Below are positions 16,582 to 28,300 of a DNA stretch of 49,910 nt, one piece after another. Source of the stretch: Micromonospora sp. CPCC 205371 (lineage in GTDB: Bacteria; Actinomycetota; Actinomycetes; Mycobacteriales; Micromonosporaceae); NCBI RefSeq assembly GCF_026130045.1, contig NZ_JAIBNX010000008.1, positions 1-49,910 of the forward strand. Reading direction: 5' to 3'. The notes under the pieces were generated by a model. That model was not told the DNA's origin. It saw nothing but the letters and a program-made list of their open reading frames with translations, and made no database searches. Position 1 is the first letter of the stretch; the number at the start of each line of letters is the position of its first letter. The position numbers and the translations under genes were made by a program.

Positions 16582-18269
16582 TCCGCATCGGCAACGCGTC
16601 CGGCTTCTACGGCGACCGCTTCGCCGCCTGGCAGGAGATGCTCGACGGCGGCCCGCTCGACGTGCTCACCGGCGACTACCTGGCCGAGCTGACCATGCTG
16701 ATCCTCGGGCGGGACCGCCTGAAGGACCCGTCGCTCGGGTACGCCCGCACGTTCCTCCGGCAGATGGAGCAGTGCCTCGGCACCGCGCTCGACCGCGGCG
16801 TGCGCATCGTGACCAACGCCGGCGGGCTGAACCCGGAAGGGCTGGCCGCCGCGCTCGACTCGCTCGCCGCGCGGCTCGGCCTCCGCGCGGGCATCGGGTA
16901 CGTCGCCGGCGACGCCGCCGACCGCGATGCCGCCTACCCGGGGGCGCTCGCTGCCAACGCGTACCTGGGCGCGTTCGGGATCGCCTCGTGCCTCGATGCC
17001 GGTGCGGACGTCGTAGTGACCGGCCGGGTCACCGACGCGTCGCTGGTGGTGGGGCCGGCGATCGCCCACTTCGGATGGGGACGCACCGACTTCGACGCAC
17101 TGGCGGGCGCGACCGTCGCCGGGCACGTGCTGGAGTGCGGGCCGCAGGCGACCGGCGGCAACTTCAGCTTCTTCACCGAGCTGCCCGACGGCGGCCGGCG
17201 GCCCGGCTTTCCGATCGCCGAGGTGCACGTCGACGGGTCCACCGTGATCACTAAGCATCCCCGCACCGGCGGCGCGGTCAACGTCGACACCGTGACCGCG
17301 CAGCTCGTGTACGAGGTGGGCGGGCCGGCGTACCTCGGGCCGGACGTGGTGACACACCTCGACTCGGTCACGCTGGCATCCGACGGTCCTGATCGGGTGC
17401 GCGTCACCGGGGTCCGCGGCACGCCCCCGCCTCCCACCCTCAAGGTCGGCGTCAACACGCTCGCCGGTTTCCGCAACGCCATGACGTTCGTACTCGTCGG
17501 GCTGGACATCGAGGCCAAGGCGGCACTCGTGCGGGCCCAGCTCGAGGCCGCCGTCGGCACCGATGGGCTGGCGTTCACGCTGACGCGTACCGACGACGGC
17601 GCCCTGCTGCGGGCACAGATCCACGACGCCGACGGGAAGCGGGCGGGCCGGGCGTTCTCGACGGCCGCGGTCGAGCTGGCCCTGGCCTCGTACCCGGGCT
17701 GTTTCCTCACCACGCCCCCTTCCGACGCCTCGCCGTACGGGGTCTTCACGGCCGACGCGGTGCCGCAGCGCGAGCACGTGGCCGTCCATCCCGATGGGGT
17801 CCCGGCGGCGATCCCGGCGCCCACGATCACCGCCGCGCCTGAGGAGGCGGCGAGCGTGCCGGGTGGCCCCTCACAGGGGCGACCGCCCCGCGAGGTGGGC
17901 ACCCGGTCGGGTGACAAAGGTCCCGACGCCAACGTCGGTGTCTGGGCGCGCTCAGACGACGAGTACGCCCGGCTGCGTGCCTGGCTGACGGCCGACCGGT
18001 TCGCCGAGCTTCTCCCCGAAACCGCTGGCCGGCCCCTGGAACGGTACGAGTTACCCAACCTGCGGGCGGTCAACTTTGTCGTTCGCGGCCTTCTGGCATC
18101 GCCCGCCCAGATGGATCCGCAGGCAAAGGGGCTGGGTGAGCGGCTGCGTGCCCAGATAGCGGAGCTGTCCCGTGTCGCCGCGGGCGAGCCGCTCGTTACG
18201 GAGGTGGCGCGGCGTGCGACTGGGCCGGCGCGCGCGTCCGAGATCAATGTGAACCAGATGGGGGTCTGA
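16578..18269 (+). CDS. AtuA-like acyclic terpene utilisation family protein (DUF1446)
   Basis: About 563 residues. The main AtuA domain covers about 1-400 (MIRIGNASGFYGDR, TNAGGLNPEGLA, VVVTGRVTDASL, TGGNFSFF, HPRTGGAVNVDTV). The C-terminal AtuA-like ferredoxin-fold domain covers about 435-540 (GTRSGDKGPDANVGVWA). The linker between them (about 415-435) is Gly/Pro-rich. AtuA is required for citronellol/geraniol degradation in Pseudomonas, but its chemistry is not known. ATG start overlaps the preceding gene by 4 bp. It is followed after 3 bp by the carboxyltransferase gene, as expected for one operon. Confidence 0.87.
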   Translation: MIRIGNASGFYGDRFAAWQEMLDGGPLDVLTGDYLAELTMLILGRDRLKDPSLGYARTFLRQMEQCLGTALDRGVRIVTNAGGLNPEGLAAALDSLAARLGLRAGIGYVAGDAADRDAAYPGALAANAYLGAFGIASCLDAGADVVVTGRVTDASLVVGPAIAHFGWGRTDFDALAGATVAGHVLECGPQATGGNFSFFTELPDGGRRPGFPIAEVHVDGSTVITKHPRTGGAVNVDTVTAQLVYEVGGPAYLGPDVVTHLDSVTLASDGPDRVRVTGVRGTPPPPTLKVGVNTLAGFRNAMTFVLVGLDIEAKAALVRAQLEAAVGTDGLAFTLTRTDDGALLRAQIHDADGKRAGRAFSTAAVELALASYPGCFLTTPPSDASPYGVFTADAVPQREHVAVHPDGVPAAIPAPTITAAPEEAASVPGGPSQGRPPREVGTRSGDKGPDANVGVWARSDDEYARLRAWLTADRFAELLPETAGRPLERYELPNLRAVNFVVRGLLASPAQMDPQAKGLGERLRAQIAELSRVAAGEPLVTEVARRATGPARASEINVNQMGV

Positions 18270-18272
18270 GCC

Positions 18273-19871
<1,599 letters not shown>

Positions 19872-19883
19872 GGGGTGGCCACA

Positions 19884-21908
19884 ATGATCCGACGACTCCT
19901 GGTGGCCAACCGTGGTGAGATCGCGCGTCGCGTCTTCGCGACCTGCCGGCTGATCGGTATCGAGACGGTCGCCGTCTACTCGGACGCCGACGCCGACGCG
20001 CCACACGTCGCCGAGGCGGACTACGCCATTCACCTGCCCGGCAACGCGCCTACCGCGACGTACCTGCGCGGCGACCTGATAGTGGCCGCGGCCCGTAAGA
20101 CGGGCGCGGACGCCGTGCACCCCGGGTATGGCTTCCTGGCCGAGAACGCGGACTTCGCCTCCGCGGTGGCCGACGCCGGGCTCACCTGGGTCGGTCCGCC
20201 GGCCAAGGTGATCCAGCTGATGGGTTCCAAGATCGAGGCCAAGGCGCGGCTGGCCGACGCGGGCGTGCCGATGCTGCCCACGTACCTCGATCCGGAGCAG
20301 GTCACCGACTTTCCGGTGATGGTGAAGGCGTCTGCCGGCGGGGGTGGGCGCGGCATGCGCATCGTCCGCGAGGCCGAGTCCCTCGCCGAGGCGGTGGCGT
20401 CCGCACGGCGCGAGGCGGCCGGTGCGTTCGGGGATGGCACGGTCTTCTGCGAGAAGTACGTCGAGCGCGCCCGCCACATCGAGGTGCAGATCTTCGCGGA
20501 CACGCACGGCAACATCGTGCCGTTCGGTGAACGGGAGTGCTCGATCCAGCGCCGGCACCAGAAGCTCATCGAGGAGACGCCGTCGCCGGCGGTCACCCCC
20601 CAGATGCGCGAAGACCTGTGCAACGCCGCGGTGGCCGCCACCCGCGCGGTCGGATACGTCGGCGCCGGCACCGTGGAATTCCTGCTCACGCCGACCGGCG
20701 AGTTCTACTTCCTGGAGATGAACACCCGCCTCCAGGTCGAGCACGGCGTCACCGAGTGCGTGTCCGGTGTGGACCTGGTGCAGCTCCAGCTCCTCGTGGC
20801 CGAAGGGTTGCCGCTGCCCATGGCGGGCAGCGCGCCGCAGATCCGCGGCCACGCCATCGAGGTACGGCTGTGCGCGGAGGACCCGGCGTACGCCTGGTTG
20901 CCGGCGACCGGCACGCTGCACCGGTTCCGGGTGCCCGAGGTGGCCGCCGAGTTCCGGGCGCTGCCCCAGCCTGGCCTGCGTCTCGACTCAGGCGTGCGGG
21001 ACGGCTCGACCATCGGCGTGCACTATGACTCGATGCTCGCCAAGCTCATCGCGTGGGCGCCGACCCGGCACGAGGCGGCCCGCCTGCTCGCCTCGGCTCT
21101 GACGCGCACCGAGATCCACGGCGTGGCCACCAACCGCGACCTGCTGGTGCGCGTCCTGCGCCACCACGCGTACCGGTCCGGCGATATCGATACCGGCTTC
21201 CTCGACCGGTACACCGAGGTGTTCGCACCCCTTCTGTCCTCTGTGGATGCTGTCCGGGTGTCGTGCCTCGCGGCCGCTCTGGCCGGTGCGGCGGCTCGCC
21301 GGGCGGACGCCACGGTGCTGCGCTCGCTGCCGTCCGGGTGGCGCAACGTGCCGTCGGGCGCGCAGACCACCGTCTTCGACGGGCCCGCCGGGCCGGTCGA
21401 GGTCGGGTACCGGCTGCACCGGACCGGCGATCTCGCGGGCTGGTGGGTCCGGGCAGTCGACCCGGAGGAGCTGGATCTGGCAGGGCTGGGCCAGCCGCCG
21501 GTGACCGACGACCACCCGGCGGTGGCGATCGTCAGCGCCGAACCGCACCGCGTGGTGCTCGACCTCGCCGGCATCCGGCTCACCTTCCGGGTGCACCGCG
21601 TCGGCGATGCCTCCTACGTGGACAGTCCGGAAGGTTCGGTCACCCTCGCCGAACTGCCGCGCTTTCCCGAGCCGGCGGCGGAGCTGACCGACGGCTCACT
21701 CCTCGCACCGCTGCCCGGTGCCGTCAACCGGGTGCTCGTGGTGCCTGGCCAGCGGGTCGACGCAGGCGAGTTGCTCATGACGCTGGAAGCGATGAAGCTG
21801 GAACACCCCGTACACGCACCGGCAGCGGGGGTCGTCACCTCGATCCCCGTGAGCGCCGGGGCGCAGGTCGACACCGGAACCGTACTGGCGGTCCTCACCC
21901 CCGAGTAG
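19884..21908 (+). CDS. Acyl-CoA carboxylase biotin carboxylase/carrier (alpha) subunit
   Basis: About 674 residues. Biotin carboxylase domain from residue 1 (MIRRLLVANRGEIARRVF) with the ATP-grasp glycine loop KASAGGGGRGMR near 148-159 and a biotin carboxylase C domain. A middle BT-like β region follows, and a C-terminal biotinyl domain carries EAMKLEH with biotinylated Lys638. It carboxylates its own biotin using ATP and bicarbonate. Start: ATG 19884 follows GAGGGG with an 8-nt spacer; an in-frame GTG at 19875 is possible but poorly spaced. Confidence 0.92.
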   Translation: MIRRLLVANRGEIARRVFATCRLIGIETVAVYSDADADAPHVAEADYAIHLPGNAPTATYLRGDLIVAAARKTGADAVHPGYGFLAENADFASAVADAGLTWVGPPAKVIQLMGSKIEAKARLADAGVPMLPTYLDPEQVTDFPVMVKASAGGGGRGMRIVREAESLAEAVASARREAAGAFGDGTVFCEKYVERARHIEVQIFADTHGNIVPFGERECSIQRRHQKLIEETPSPAVTPQMREDLCNAAVAATRAVGYVGAGTVEFLLTPTGEFYFLEMNTRLQVEHGVTECVSGVDLVQLQLLVAEGLPLPMAGSAPQIRGHAIEVRLCAEDPAYAWLPATGTLHRFRVPEVAAEFRALPQPGLRLDSGVRDGSTIGVHYDSMLAKLIAWAPTRHEAARLLASALTRTEIHGVATNRDLLVRVLRHHAYRSGDIDTGFLDRYTEVFAPLLSSVDAVRVSCLAAALAGAAARRADATVLRSLPSGWRNVPSGAQTTVFDGPAGPVEVGYRLHRTGDLAGWWVRAVDPEELDLAGLGQPPVTDDHPAVAIVSAEPHRVVLDLAGIRLTFRVHRVGDASYVDSPEGSVTLAELPRFPEPAAELTDGSLLAPLPGAVNRVLVVPGQRVDAGELLMTLEAMKLEHPVHAPAAGVVTSIPVSAGAQVDTGTVLAVLTPE

Positions 21909-21915
21909 GTCTACT

Positions 21916-23067
21916 GTGGACTTCGATCTCACCCCTCAACAGTCCGACCTCCGCGACGCCGTGGCGGCCCTCGGCCGCCGTTACGGCCACGACTACTTCG
22001 TGGCCAAGGCGAAAGCGGGCCAGCACACCACCGAGCTGTGGGGCGAGGCCGGCAAGCTCGGCTACCTCGGCGTGAGCGTTCCCGAGGAGTACGGCGGTGG
22101 TGGCGGCGGCATCACAGAGCTGGCCATCGTCTGCGAGGAGTTGGCCGCCGCGGGCTGCCCGCTGCTGCTGCTCGTGGTCTCGCCGGCCATCGCCGCCACC
22201 GTCATCGCCCGGCACGGCACCGGCGAGCAACGGGCCCGCTATCTTCCGGGTTTCGCCGACGGGTCGCTGAAGGTGGCGTTCGCGATCACCGAGCCGGAGG
22301 CGGGTTCGAACTTCCACAAGCTCGGCACGACCGCGCGGCAGGACGGCAACGACTGGGTTCTCTCCGGTCGCAAGTGCTTCATCTCGGGCGTCGACGAGTC
22401 GGCGTACGTGCTGGTGGTGGCGCGGGTCGCGAGCGGCGACCGGCTCCAACCGGCGCTCTTCATGGTGCCTGTCGACGCCCCCGGCCTCACGATGTCCAAT
22501 CTGGACATGGAGATCGTGTCGCCGGAGAACCAGTGGCTGCTGTACCTGGACGACGTGCGAGTACCGGCCGACGCGTTGATCGGCGGCGTCGAGGCGGGCC
22601 TGCCCGCGCTGTTCTCCGGGCTCAACCCCGAGCGGATCACGGTCGCCGCCATGGGTGCCGGCACCGCCCGGTACGCCCTGGAGCGGGCGAGCGCCTACGC
22701 CTCCACCCGGCAGGTCTGGGGCAGGCCGATCGGGGCGCACCAGGCGGTCGCGCACCCGCTGGCACACGCGACCGTACAGGTCGACCTGGCCAGGCTGATG
22801 ATCGCCAAGGCGGCCACCCTGTACGACGCGGGGCGCGACCTGGAGGCCGGCGTCGCGGCCAACATGGCGAAGTACGCGTCAGCGGAGGCGGCCGCGCTCG
22901 CCGTGGACACGGCCATACAGGTGCACGGTGGCAACGGCATGACCACCGAGTACGGCGTGGCGACGCTGCTCGGTGCGGTGAGGGCCGGCCGGATCGCCCC
23001 CGTCAGCCGCGAGATGATCCTGAACTTCGTGGCCCAGCACGTCCTGGACCAGCCCCGCTCATATTGA
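21916..23067 (+). CDS. Acyl-CoA dehydrogenase
   Basis: About 383 residues, full length. N-terminal helical domain (MDFDLTPQQSDLRDAV), FAD-binding β domain with AFAITEPEAGSN near 121-132, and C-terminal helical bundle with QVHGGNGMTTEYGV. Glu239 in LNPERI aligns with the catalytic base of isovaleryl-CoA-type dehydrogenases. It oxidises an acyl-CoA to the α,β-enoyl-CoA, transferring electrons to ETF. GTG start at 21916, 7 bp after the carboxylase stop; last gene of the operon. In a pathway of the leucine/isoprenoid type it would act before the carboxylase. Its 3' end overlaps the convergent CBM2 gene by 9 bp. Confidence 0.91.
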   Translation: MDFDLTPQQSDLRDAVAALGRRYGHDYFVAKAKAGQHTTELWGEAGKLGYLGVSVPEEYGGGGGGITELAIVCEELAAAGCPLLLLVVSPAIAATVIARHGTGEQRARYLPGFADGSLKVAFAITEPEAGSNFHKLGTTARQDGNDWVLSGRKCFISGVDESAYVLVVARVASGDRLQPALFMVPVDAPGLTMSNLDMEIVSPENQWLLYLDDVRVPADALIGGVEAGLPALFSGLNPERITVAAMGAGTARYALERASAYASTRQVWGRPIGAHQAVAHPLAHATVQVDLARLMIAKAATLYDAGRDLEAGVAANMAKYASAEAAALAVDTAIQVHGGNGMTTEYGVATLLGAVRAGRIAPVSREMILNFVAQHVLDQPRSY

Positions 23068-23745
23068 GCAGGCGGCGCCGTTCACCGTGCACGACGAGGG
23101 TTTGTCGCCGCTGCCCACCCGGTCGTAGTGGAACCGCAGCGGGACGGACCTCCCCCCGTCCACCGGCACCCCGCTGGTGAAGATGTACGTGTCGCCGGAG
23201 CGTCGCATCGTGCCCTGGGGTGCGCCTTCTATCCAGAACGTGCGCAGGTTGCCAACGTTCGACGGAAACCGCAGCCGCACCGTCCAGTTCTGCGGGCTGC
23301 TGTCGCTGTTCGACACCAGCACCTCGCCGATGAACGAGTCGCCGAACGAGTCGAGCACCCCGTACCGGCCGGTGACGGTGGCCTGCGGCGGTTGCGGGAC
23401 GGCCGGCGGCGACTCCTGCTCCGGGTCGGGCGGCGTCTCGCGGCCCGGGGTGGTGCGTACCGGTGCGGCCGGGCGCGTAGGCGCCACGGACGCGGACGGC
23501 GTCGGCGTCGAGGGTGGTGGCGTGGTCGGCTCAGGATCGGCCGGGATGGTGAACTCGATCGGAGGCGGCAGGGCGCCCGGCTCAGCGGCCGTCGAGCCAC
23601 CGGGAGACTCGGGCCGGAGCGACAGCACGATCGAGATCACCATGAGCCCGATCATCAGCGCGACGCCGAAGAGCGTCGGTATCCAGGGCAGCACTTCGAA
23701 CGCGGTCGGCTTTCGGACCGCGAACAGACGTCGTAACCCGGGCAC
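23059..23745 (-). CDS. Membrane-anchored CBM2-like (cellulose-binding) domain protein
   Basis: About 228 residues. One membrane helix near 19-43 (IPTLFGVALMIGLMVISIVL), a long Pro/Thr/Ala-rich linker (~48-123), then a β-sandwich resembling bacterial carbohydrate-binding module family 2 (GEVLVSNSDSSPQNWTVRLRFP, RSVPLRFHYDRVG, ending CTVNGAACSI with two Cys). No catalytic domain is present, so it could tether the cell to polysaccharide or simply use the fold for another purpose. GTG start with GGGGAG upstream. The 3' end overlaps the acyl-CoA dehydrogenase by 9 bp on the opposite strand. Next to a kinase whose ectodomain also faces outside. Confidence 0.75.
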   Translation of the reverse strand: MPGLRRLFAVRKPTAFEVLPWIPTLFGVALMIGLMVISIVLSLRPESPGGSTAAEPGALPPPIEFTIPADPEPTTPPPSTPTPSASVAPTRPAAPVRTTPGRETPPDPEQESPPAVPQPPQATVTGRYGVLDSFGDSFIGEVLVSNSDSSPQNWTVRLRFPSNVGNLRTFWIEGAPQGTMRRSGDTYIFTSGVPVDGGRSVPLRFHYDRVGSGDKPSSCTVNGAACSI

Positions 23746-23813
23746 GGCGGCTCCCCACGCAGACGTTCCCCGCAGGGTGACATACGGATGAGCTGCCGGT
23801 TTGGATCAACGAC

Positions 23814-25286
23814 TCAGCGACCGAGCGTGTGACCGGTCAACCCGTTGGTCCCCTTGCCCGCGAGACACCGGAAATCGCGCTCGCCGGGCAGCACCTCGAA
23901 CTGCCAGCCCTCGGGGCTGAAGATCAGTGTCGTCTGCGAGAACGTGAAGCGGCTGCAGAGGGTCTTCACGGCCGGATCGGCCTTGACCTGCGCCAGGCCG
24001 GCGCCGGCCAGCCGAGACGGCAGGTCGCCGATCGCGTACGTCTCCCAGGTGTGCCGGCCGGCGCACGGCACCTGCTCGGCGCGGACCTTGCCGCCGGCGG
24101 TGCTGACCGGTCCGTAGCACTCCTCGGCCTCCGGACAGCGCCCGCCGTTGAGCGGCACCAGACAGCCCGGGAGTACCCCACCGGCCGACAGTGAGGTGGC
24201 CCCGATGGCGGGCTCGGTCGTCGAAGCCGCCGTCGGGGTCGGATCCGGCCCGGGCGCGCCCACCGCGTACCAGGTACCCGCGCCGATCAGGACGGCCACC
24301 GCGAGCGCGGCCAGGCCCGCCAGCCACCACCGCAAGCGGCTCCGGCCCTGCTTCGAGGGCACGGTCGGTGTGCCGTCGTCCGGGTTCATCGTGGCTGGGG
24401 GCGAGTAGCTACGGGATACGTACACGCCCTGCCCGCTGGGCTTCTGTGGCGCGGGGGCGGGCGCCAGCGACACCTCGCCCAGTGCGTCGCGCAACGCCGC
24501 TGCCGAGGGGCGCGCGGCGGGATCGTTGGACATCCCCCGGCGCAGGAGCTCCATCAGGGCCGGCGGCGTGCCGGGCAGGTCCGGGACCGGCTGGTTGAAG
24601 AGCTCGACCAGCGTGATGAGGCTCGGGTTGCGATCCTCGTGCCAGCGGGGCGGCTTGCCGCGCATCACGGCGTACAGGGTGGCGCAGAGGGCGTACACGT
24701 CGACGGCTGGCGAGGGCGCGCTGTGCCGGAACATCTCCGGCGGCGCGTACGCCGGCGTGAGCACCTCGAGGGTCACTGACGAGTCGCGGGTCTCGGCGAG
24801 GATCGCGAGCCCGAAGTCGGCCAGCGCCGGCTCGCCGAACCGGCTGCACAGGATGTTGGCCGGCTTCACGTCGCGGTGCAGCACGCCGAGCTGGTGGGCG
24901 TCGGCCAGCGCATCGGCGATCTTCACGCCGACCTCGCGCGCCTCGGTCGGAGTGAGTGGCGACTTGCGCATGCGCTCGGCGTAGGAGCCGTCGCACAGCT
25001 CCATGATCAGATATGGGTGCTGGTCGGCGGTCACACCGGCGTCGAAGAGGTCGACGACGTGCGGGTGGGACGACATCCGGCCGGCCGCACGCGCCTCGCG
25101 CAGGAAACGGCGCTGGTCGCGCTCGTTGTCGAGGGTGCGGTTCTCCACCTTGACGGCGACCTCGCGCGCCACGGAGACCTGCGTAGCGCGGTAGACGGTC
25201 GCGTACCCACCGCGGGCTAAAACCGACAATTCAGACAGGCCTGGCACAACCGGTAACGGAAGCGCGCCAGGACGGGTGTCGGTCAC
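23814..25286 (-). CDS. Transmembrane Ser/Thr protein kinase with Cys-rich ectodomain
   Basis: About 490 residues. Kinase domain 1-270: glycine loop ARGGYATVYRA, Lys46 (VAVKV), HRD loop with Asp139 (LHRDVKPANIL), and Asp157 (LADFGLA). A Pro/Ser-rich juxtamembrane segment leads to one membrane helix near 319-342 and an outer domain of ~140 residues with about six Cys, including PCAGRHTWETYAIG, which resembles the septum-formation-type C..H..E motif. The ectodomain is not a PASTA domain. GTG start at 25286 lies 7 nt after TACCTT on the minus strand, so it is probably leaderless, separate from the cyclase gene that ends 34 bp upstream. Confidence 0.9.
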   Translation of the reverse strand: MTDTRPGALPLPVVPGLSELSVLARGGYATVYRATQVSVAREVAVKVENRTLDNERDQRRFLREARAAGRMSSHPHVVDLFDAGVTADQHPYLIMELCDGSYAERMRKSPLTPTEAREVGVKIADALADAHQLGVLHRDVKPANILCSRFGEPALADFGLAILAETRDSSVTLEVLTPAYAPPEMFRHSAPSPAVDVYALCATLYAVMRGKPPRWHEDRNPSLITLVELFNQPVPDLPGTPPALMELLRRGMSNDPAARPSAAALRDALGEVSLAPAPAPQKPSGQGVYVSRSYSPPATMNPDDGTPTVPSKQGRSRLRWWLAGLAALAVAVLIGAGTWYAVGAPGPDPTPTAASTTEPAIGATSLSAGGVLPGCLVPLNGGRCPEAEECYGPVSTAGGKVRAEQVPCAGRHTWETYAIGDLPSRLAGAGLAQVKADPAVKTLCSRFTFSQTTLIFSPEGWQFEVLPGERDFRCLAGKGTNGLTGHTLGR

Positions 25287-25299
25287 GCGTAAGAAGGTA
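25287..25299 (-). promoter_or_regulatory. Leaderless-type -10 element for the kinase gene
   Basis: Minus-strand TACCTT (25299-25294), seven bases, then GTG at 25286. No Shine-Dalgarno is present. Confidence 0.5.
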
Positions 25300-25320
25300 C
25301 CGAAGACAGCGCGCGACTAC

Positions 25321-28300
25321 TCACGGCGCCGCCTGTACTCCGGCCAGGCGCTCGCGGACCGCGTCGGCGCCGGCCCGCTCGCCCAGCCGCTGCGTCGAGT
25401 ACGCCAGCCGGACCGCCTCGTCGGCCGCCGCCACCGCCTCGTCGTGCAGACCGGTGGCGGCCAGCGCCTCGGCCAGTACCTCGGCGGCGGTCACGCAGCT
25501 GTGCACGTCTTCCGCCGGCACCGCGATCGCCCGCCTCGCCCAGTCGAGCGCCTGCTCGGGCCGCCCGTCGGCGAGCAGCGCGGCCGCGTAGCTGGCCAGC
25601 GCCTGCCGCCGCGAGAAGAGCAGCGCCGGCCCCTTGGCCGCGGTGGCGATGGGGGCGAGCAGTCCCACCGCCGTGGCCGAGTCGCCGGACAGCAGCCGGG
25701 CCCGGGCCAGCAGCACCCGCGGCCCCACCTGGGCCGGCGCGAGCGGATTGTGCGGCTCGACGCTCGTGATCACCGACTGCGCGTCGCACTCCGCGCTGGC
25801 CGCGTCGCCGCGCTCCAGCGCCACGAACCCGCGCATGGTGCCGGCGATGCCCGTAAGCAGCGGGTGGCCGATCCGCCCGGCGTATTCGAGAGCGTCCGTC
25901 AGCAGGTCGGTGGCGTGCTCCGGCTCGCCCAGCCCGCGTGCGATCGCGCCCCGCACCACGAGCGCGAACCCGCAGCCCCAGTCGTCGCGCGCGGCGTCGA
26001 ACTCGCGGTAGGCCTGACGGGCCTCCCGGTCGGCCTCGGTCAGATCACCCATCTCCGCCGCGGCGAACGCCTCGACGGCGCGCAGCGTGCCCACCGCCCA
26101 CGCCTCGCCAACCCGCTCGCCGAACGGCAGGAACACGCGAGCCAGCCTGCGCGCCTCGGCCAGCCGGCCGGCGAGCAGCCGCGCGAACGCCGTCGTGCCG
26201 CGCAACCATGCCCGGCCGGTCGGATCGCCCAGCTCGGCGAAGAGCCGGGCGGCGCGCCCGAGCACCGCGTCGGTGCCGGCGAAGTCTCCACGCGTGGTGG
26301 TCACCCACGCGAGGTCCTGCAGTGACCATGCCTGGCCGAGCCGGTCGCCGGCGGCCAGGTCGACCTGGTAGGCCCCCGCGAACCGGCTGCTCGCCTGTGC
26401 CAGCCGCCCGCGCAGGTAGTCGGCCATGCCGAGCCGCCGCATGGCCTCGGCACGCGGGCCAGGCAGGCCCGCCTCCGTGGACACCTGGAGCGACTCCTGC
26501 CATGCCTGCCGAGCCCGCGCCGGCTCGCCGAGCACCCGGTGGGCGCGGCCGATGACCAGCAGCGCGCCGGCCCGGCACGCGGCGTCGTCGCCGGAGTTCG
26601 CGGCGATCTTCTCGGCGTACGCGAGGGCGTCTGCCGCGCGGCCGGTCTGCAGCAGGGCGCGGGCGAGCACCAGCCGGTCGGCACCGGGAAGCCCTTCACG
26701 AGCCAGCCGGGCGGCGCGCTCGGCGTGCTCGACGGCGAGGGTCGGCTCGCCCTGCGCGAGCGACCGCCGGGCGGCTCGCCCCAGGGCGGCGACACCGAGC
26801 GGCATGACGGTGCGTGCGGCCGCGTCGGGGCGCAGGCTGACCGCGTCGGCGAGCGCGGCCGCCGCCTCGACGTGGTCGGCGATGAACGCGTCGCGGTCGG
26901 CCGCCGACATCCCGCTGAATCCGCCGATGCGGTGGGCGTGCACGGCACCATTGGCGGGCGCTGCCCACTGCGCCAGCGCGGCGTGCCGCTCGGCCAGGTC
27001 GGCCTTGCCTATGCCGGCGTAGGCCGCCTCGCGCATCAGCGGGGTGGGGAACGCGTATCCGTCGCGGGTGCGCCGTAGCATGCGGCGCTGGAGCAGCTCG
27101 TCGACGGCGCGTTCCAGCTCGACGGCCGCCACGGCGGTCGGGCGGCCCGACCGGCCGGGACTCCGCTCGCGGGGCGCCCCCAGGGGGCCGCCGGGCAGCC
27201 TGTGACCCAGGACCCCGGCGGCGCGCAGCACCCCCCGGGCGTCGGCCGGGAGGGCATCGATGCGGGCGGCCAGCACGGCGGCGAGGTCACGGGAGAGCAG
27301 CCGGGTGCCCAGCGAGCCGGGCGCCAGCCGCCACATCCCGCCGCCACGCCCCGCCGGTGTCAGAGCCCCCCGCTCCATCAGCAGCGTGACGAGCTCAGCC
27401 AGGTAGAACGGGTTGCCCTGCGCGGTGGCGAGCAGCCGGTCGGTGTCGGCCTGCGGCAGCTTGCCGCCGCCCAGGTACGACGTCAGCAACCGGGCCGCGT
27501 CGGAGCCCCGCAACGGCGGCAGGGTGTGCGCCTCGGCCTCGGAGAGCCGGGTCAGCGCACCCGCGGTGCGGACCAGCTCGGGCCGCCCCAGCAGGAGCAC
27601 CAGCACCGGGCCGCTCAGGCGCGCCAGGGTCACGCCCAGCGCGTCGACCGTCTCGGGCGTGGCGTCGTGCAGGTCGTCGACGATCACCAACAGCGGTGTC
27701 TCGCCGGCCAGCGCGGTGAGCAGCTCCGCCACCGCCACCGGCATCGCCTGCGCGTCGGGCCCAGGCCCGTCGGAACTCCATTCCGCCACGCCGGCGGGCA
27801 CGCCGTGTGCGGTCTGCATCTCCCCGTATCCCATGAGAGTCAGCAGCAGCTCGACGGCGATCGGCGGCGCCTCAGCGTCTGGCCGTGACCGAGCGATCCG
27901 CTGGGCGAGCCGCTTGAGCCGCTCCTCGGCGACCGAGCGGGTGACCGCCGTGGCCGCGTCGCGGGGCAGGCCGATCGCGGTGCGCACGAGGTCGGCGAGC
28001 GGAGCCAGCCGCCGGCGCTCGCCGAACGCGGCGCAGCGCACCGACAGCACCCGGGCACCCGTGCGAGCGGCGTACCGCCCGGCGCCGACGTCGTATCCGG
28101 CGGCGAACCGCTCGGCCTCGCCCGCGAACCGGGTCTTGCCGATGCCTGCCTCGGCGGTCAGCACGAGGACTCGGGGCTGCTCGCTCTCGATGACCTCGGC
28201 GAGCCTGCCCGCGAGCCGCCCGATCTCGGCGTCTCGCCCGACGAACGGCGCCTCGTCGCCCAGACCCGACCGCGTGCCCGGCGCGTCGTGCAGCCCCAGC

